24,532 nucleotides of DNA from JADKIH01 sp964486655 (lineage in GTDB: Bacteria > Bacteroidota > Bacteroidia > AKYH767-A > 2013-40CM-41-45). Location of the stretch: assembly GCA_964486655.1 (NCBI GenBank), contig CAZAON010000046.1:1-24532 (forward strand), given 5' to 3'. The position numbers and the translations under genes are program-made. The notes under the pieces were generated by a model. It was given only the letters and a program-made list of their open reading frames with translations, was not told the origin of the DNA and did not search any database. Positions 23,429-24,532 of this stretch are shown piece by piece; positions within the stretch are counted from its first letter, which is position 1; the number at the start of each line of letters is the position of its first letter.

Positions 23429-24532
23429 ATGGTTTCGTAGATTTTTTCGGCAATTTTAAAACTGCGATATTTCTCCGCTACAGCCCGGATATTTTCCTTC
23501 TTATTGCTCAGCATTACTTCGGCGATCTCGTCGACTGCTTTCTTATAGCCGGAGTCATTTAGCTCTTCTATAATAGCGCCAATTTTGTTTTTCCGGATAA
23601 TTTCCGAATCATCCGAAATGTTTCTGGTTATCACGACAGGAAGTCCCAGGGCCCAGTATTCACCGTCTTTTATCGGTGTGCAATAACGTTTGGTCGGAAT
23701 AGGTTTTACCGGAGTCAACGCGAAATCCGCCAATCCCATGTAGTCTGCAATGTCTTTATGCTGAACAAACCTGGTTATCATTTTATCAATGCTAAATCCG
23801 TGTTTTACAGCCCAGCTTTTTAATTCATTTGTATCATATGAAGTAAGGAGAAGGGCTCTGAAAGTTTCACCCCACTTTAATTCAGCAAAATGTAAAAAGC
23901 GAAAAACTTCTTCTGTAAGATATATTCCTCCGAACTTACCGGCATAGACACATACTACTTTATCTTCCAGGTTCAGCTCTTTAAGGAGAGATTTATTTTT
24001 CAGTTTCGACGGATTAAAGACATTAAGATCTACGCATGCAGGCTTCACAAAGAAATCAGTCAGATTAACATGATACTTTCGTAAAGCATATTCTTTCATT
24101 CCTTCAGTCGCACTAATTATATAACGGGCCCGTTTCGATAATTTCTTCTCCAGAAAAAACAGGAGTTTGAATTTAAATCCGCCCTCAGGCCACGTCTTAT
24201 TTTCAACCATGGCTTCTGCATGTGGTTCGTAACTGTCAATGATAAATGTTTTACCTGTTATGACACTAAGAATATAGCCGAGTGACCCTGCAGGTGTTCC
24301 CCAGGCATGAATGAAACGAATGCGTTGCGCGGGAATTAAGAAGAACAGGTAAGCGATGGCCAGGGCTGATTTAAGTAATGAAACCAGGCCAAAATTGGAA
24401 TAGCTGAAAGTTAAAAGATGTATACCCTTTTTTAGCAGACCGGCTTTAACATTTATTTTCTCTTCAACTGTCAGTGCCATTTGTTTTTGTTCAAATGTGA
24501 CCAGGTAAATTTTACTTCCTGCGGGAATTTTA
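23392..24532 (-). CDS. GT4-like glycosyltransferase, 5' end beyond window
   Basis: An ATG at 24480 gives 362 residues, but the same frame stays open through 24531, and the upstream residues (KIYLVTFEQKQ just before the ATG) look like the first strand of a glycosyltransferase N-terminal Rossmann domain. The gene is therefore probably longer and cut by the window edge. The visible part has an HAWGTPAGSLGY segment (58-69 from the ATG), FIIDSYEPHAEAM (79-91), VVCVYAGKFGGIYLTEEV (175-192) at the start of the C-terminal domain, and KDGEYWALGLPVV with DDSEII (271-295), the E-x-ALG-x-PVV pattern of GT4/GT-B enzymes that bind the nucleotide sugar. Donor and acceptor are unknown. The 3' end overlaps the convergent membrane protein gene by 37 bp. 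Confidence 0.8.
   Translation of the reverse strand, partial: KIPAGSKIYLVTFEQKQMALTVEEKINVKAGLLKKGIHLLTFSYSNFGLVSLLKSALAIAYLFFLIPAQRIRFIHAWGTPAGSLGYILSVITGKTFIIDSYEPHAEAMVENKTWPEGGFKFKLLFFLEKKLSKRARYIISATEGMKEYALRKYHVNLTDFFVKPACVDLNVFNPSKLKNKSLLKELNLEDKVVCVYAGKFGGIYLTEEVFRFLHFAELKWGETFRALLLTSYDTNELKSWAVKHGFSIDKMITRFVQHKDIADYMGLADFALTPVKPIPTKRYCTPIKDGEYWALGLPVVITRNISDDSEIIRKNKIGAIIEELNDSGYKKAVDEIAEVMLSNKKENIRAVAEKYRSFKIAEKIYETIYMDGSGGNEAE

Overview
The window looks like a chromosomal segment of a Bacteroidota bacterium outside the gut Bacteroides, probably of the Chitinophagia/Sphingobacteriia/Cytophagia type. The signs are two secreted proteins with type IX secretion C-terminal domains (one type A, one 'gliding-motility-associated' type B), a Porin_10-like outer-membrane barrel, a DUF4783-nadC pair diverging from rlmH, an AddB-like nuclease of the form seen in this phylum, an exact TTTG-N19-TAnnTTTG promoter, and frequent GTG/TTG starts with weak Shine-Dalgarno sequences. 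The DNA is moderately AT-rich and densely coded. No gene-free stretch exceeds 300 bases. I see no tRNA, rRNA, CRISPR array, insertion sequence or phage gene.

Layout. Positions 1-198 hold a heptanucleotide-based tandem repeat that runs into the start of an ACP-phosphodiesterase-family gene (acpH-like), followed 2 nt later by a YggU/DUF167 gene. Next is the topoisomerase IV operon parE-parC (1143-5321), closed by a strong intrinsic terminator. A second heptad repeat ends exactly at the ATG of an exported conserved protein (5553-6809). That gene converges on an outer-membrane barrel gene (6816-8693, minus). A minimal PspC protein (minus) diverges from a 946-residue AddB-like PD-(D/E)XK nuclease (plus), which converges on a type IX-secreted protein with a probable TIM-barrel domain (minus). 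Across a palindrome-bearing intergenic region lie an isoaspartyl peptidase/asparaginase and then a PKD-repeat surface protein with its own well-formed promoter.

The right third is organised around a divergent promoter region at 21344-21547. Leftward runs DUF4783, nadC, a YihY/BrkB membrane protein and a polysaccharide flippase. Rightward runs rlmH and a large polytopic membrane protein. The last gene, a GT4-like glycosyltransferase on the minus strand, overlaps the membrane protein's 3' end by 37 bp and is open to the window edge, so its true N-terminus lies outside.

Functionally the window mixes housekeeping (topoisomerase IV, NAD synthesis, rRNA methylation, recombination nuclease) with cell-envelope and surface functions (porin, type IX cargo, flippase, glycosyltransferase, possible polymerase). 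I find no convincing new multi-gene system. The most unusual signals are the two different 7-bp-unit tandem repeats, each ending at a gene start, and the operator-like palindromes in the two divergent intergenic regions.
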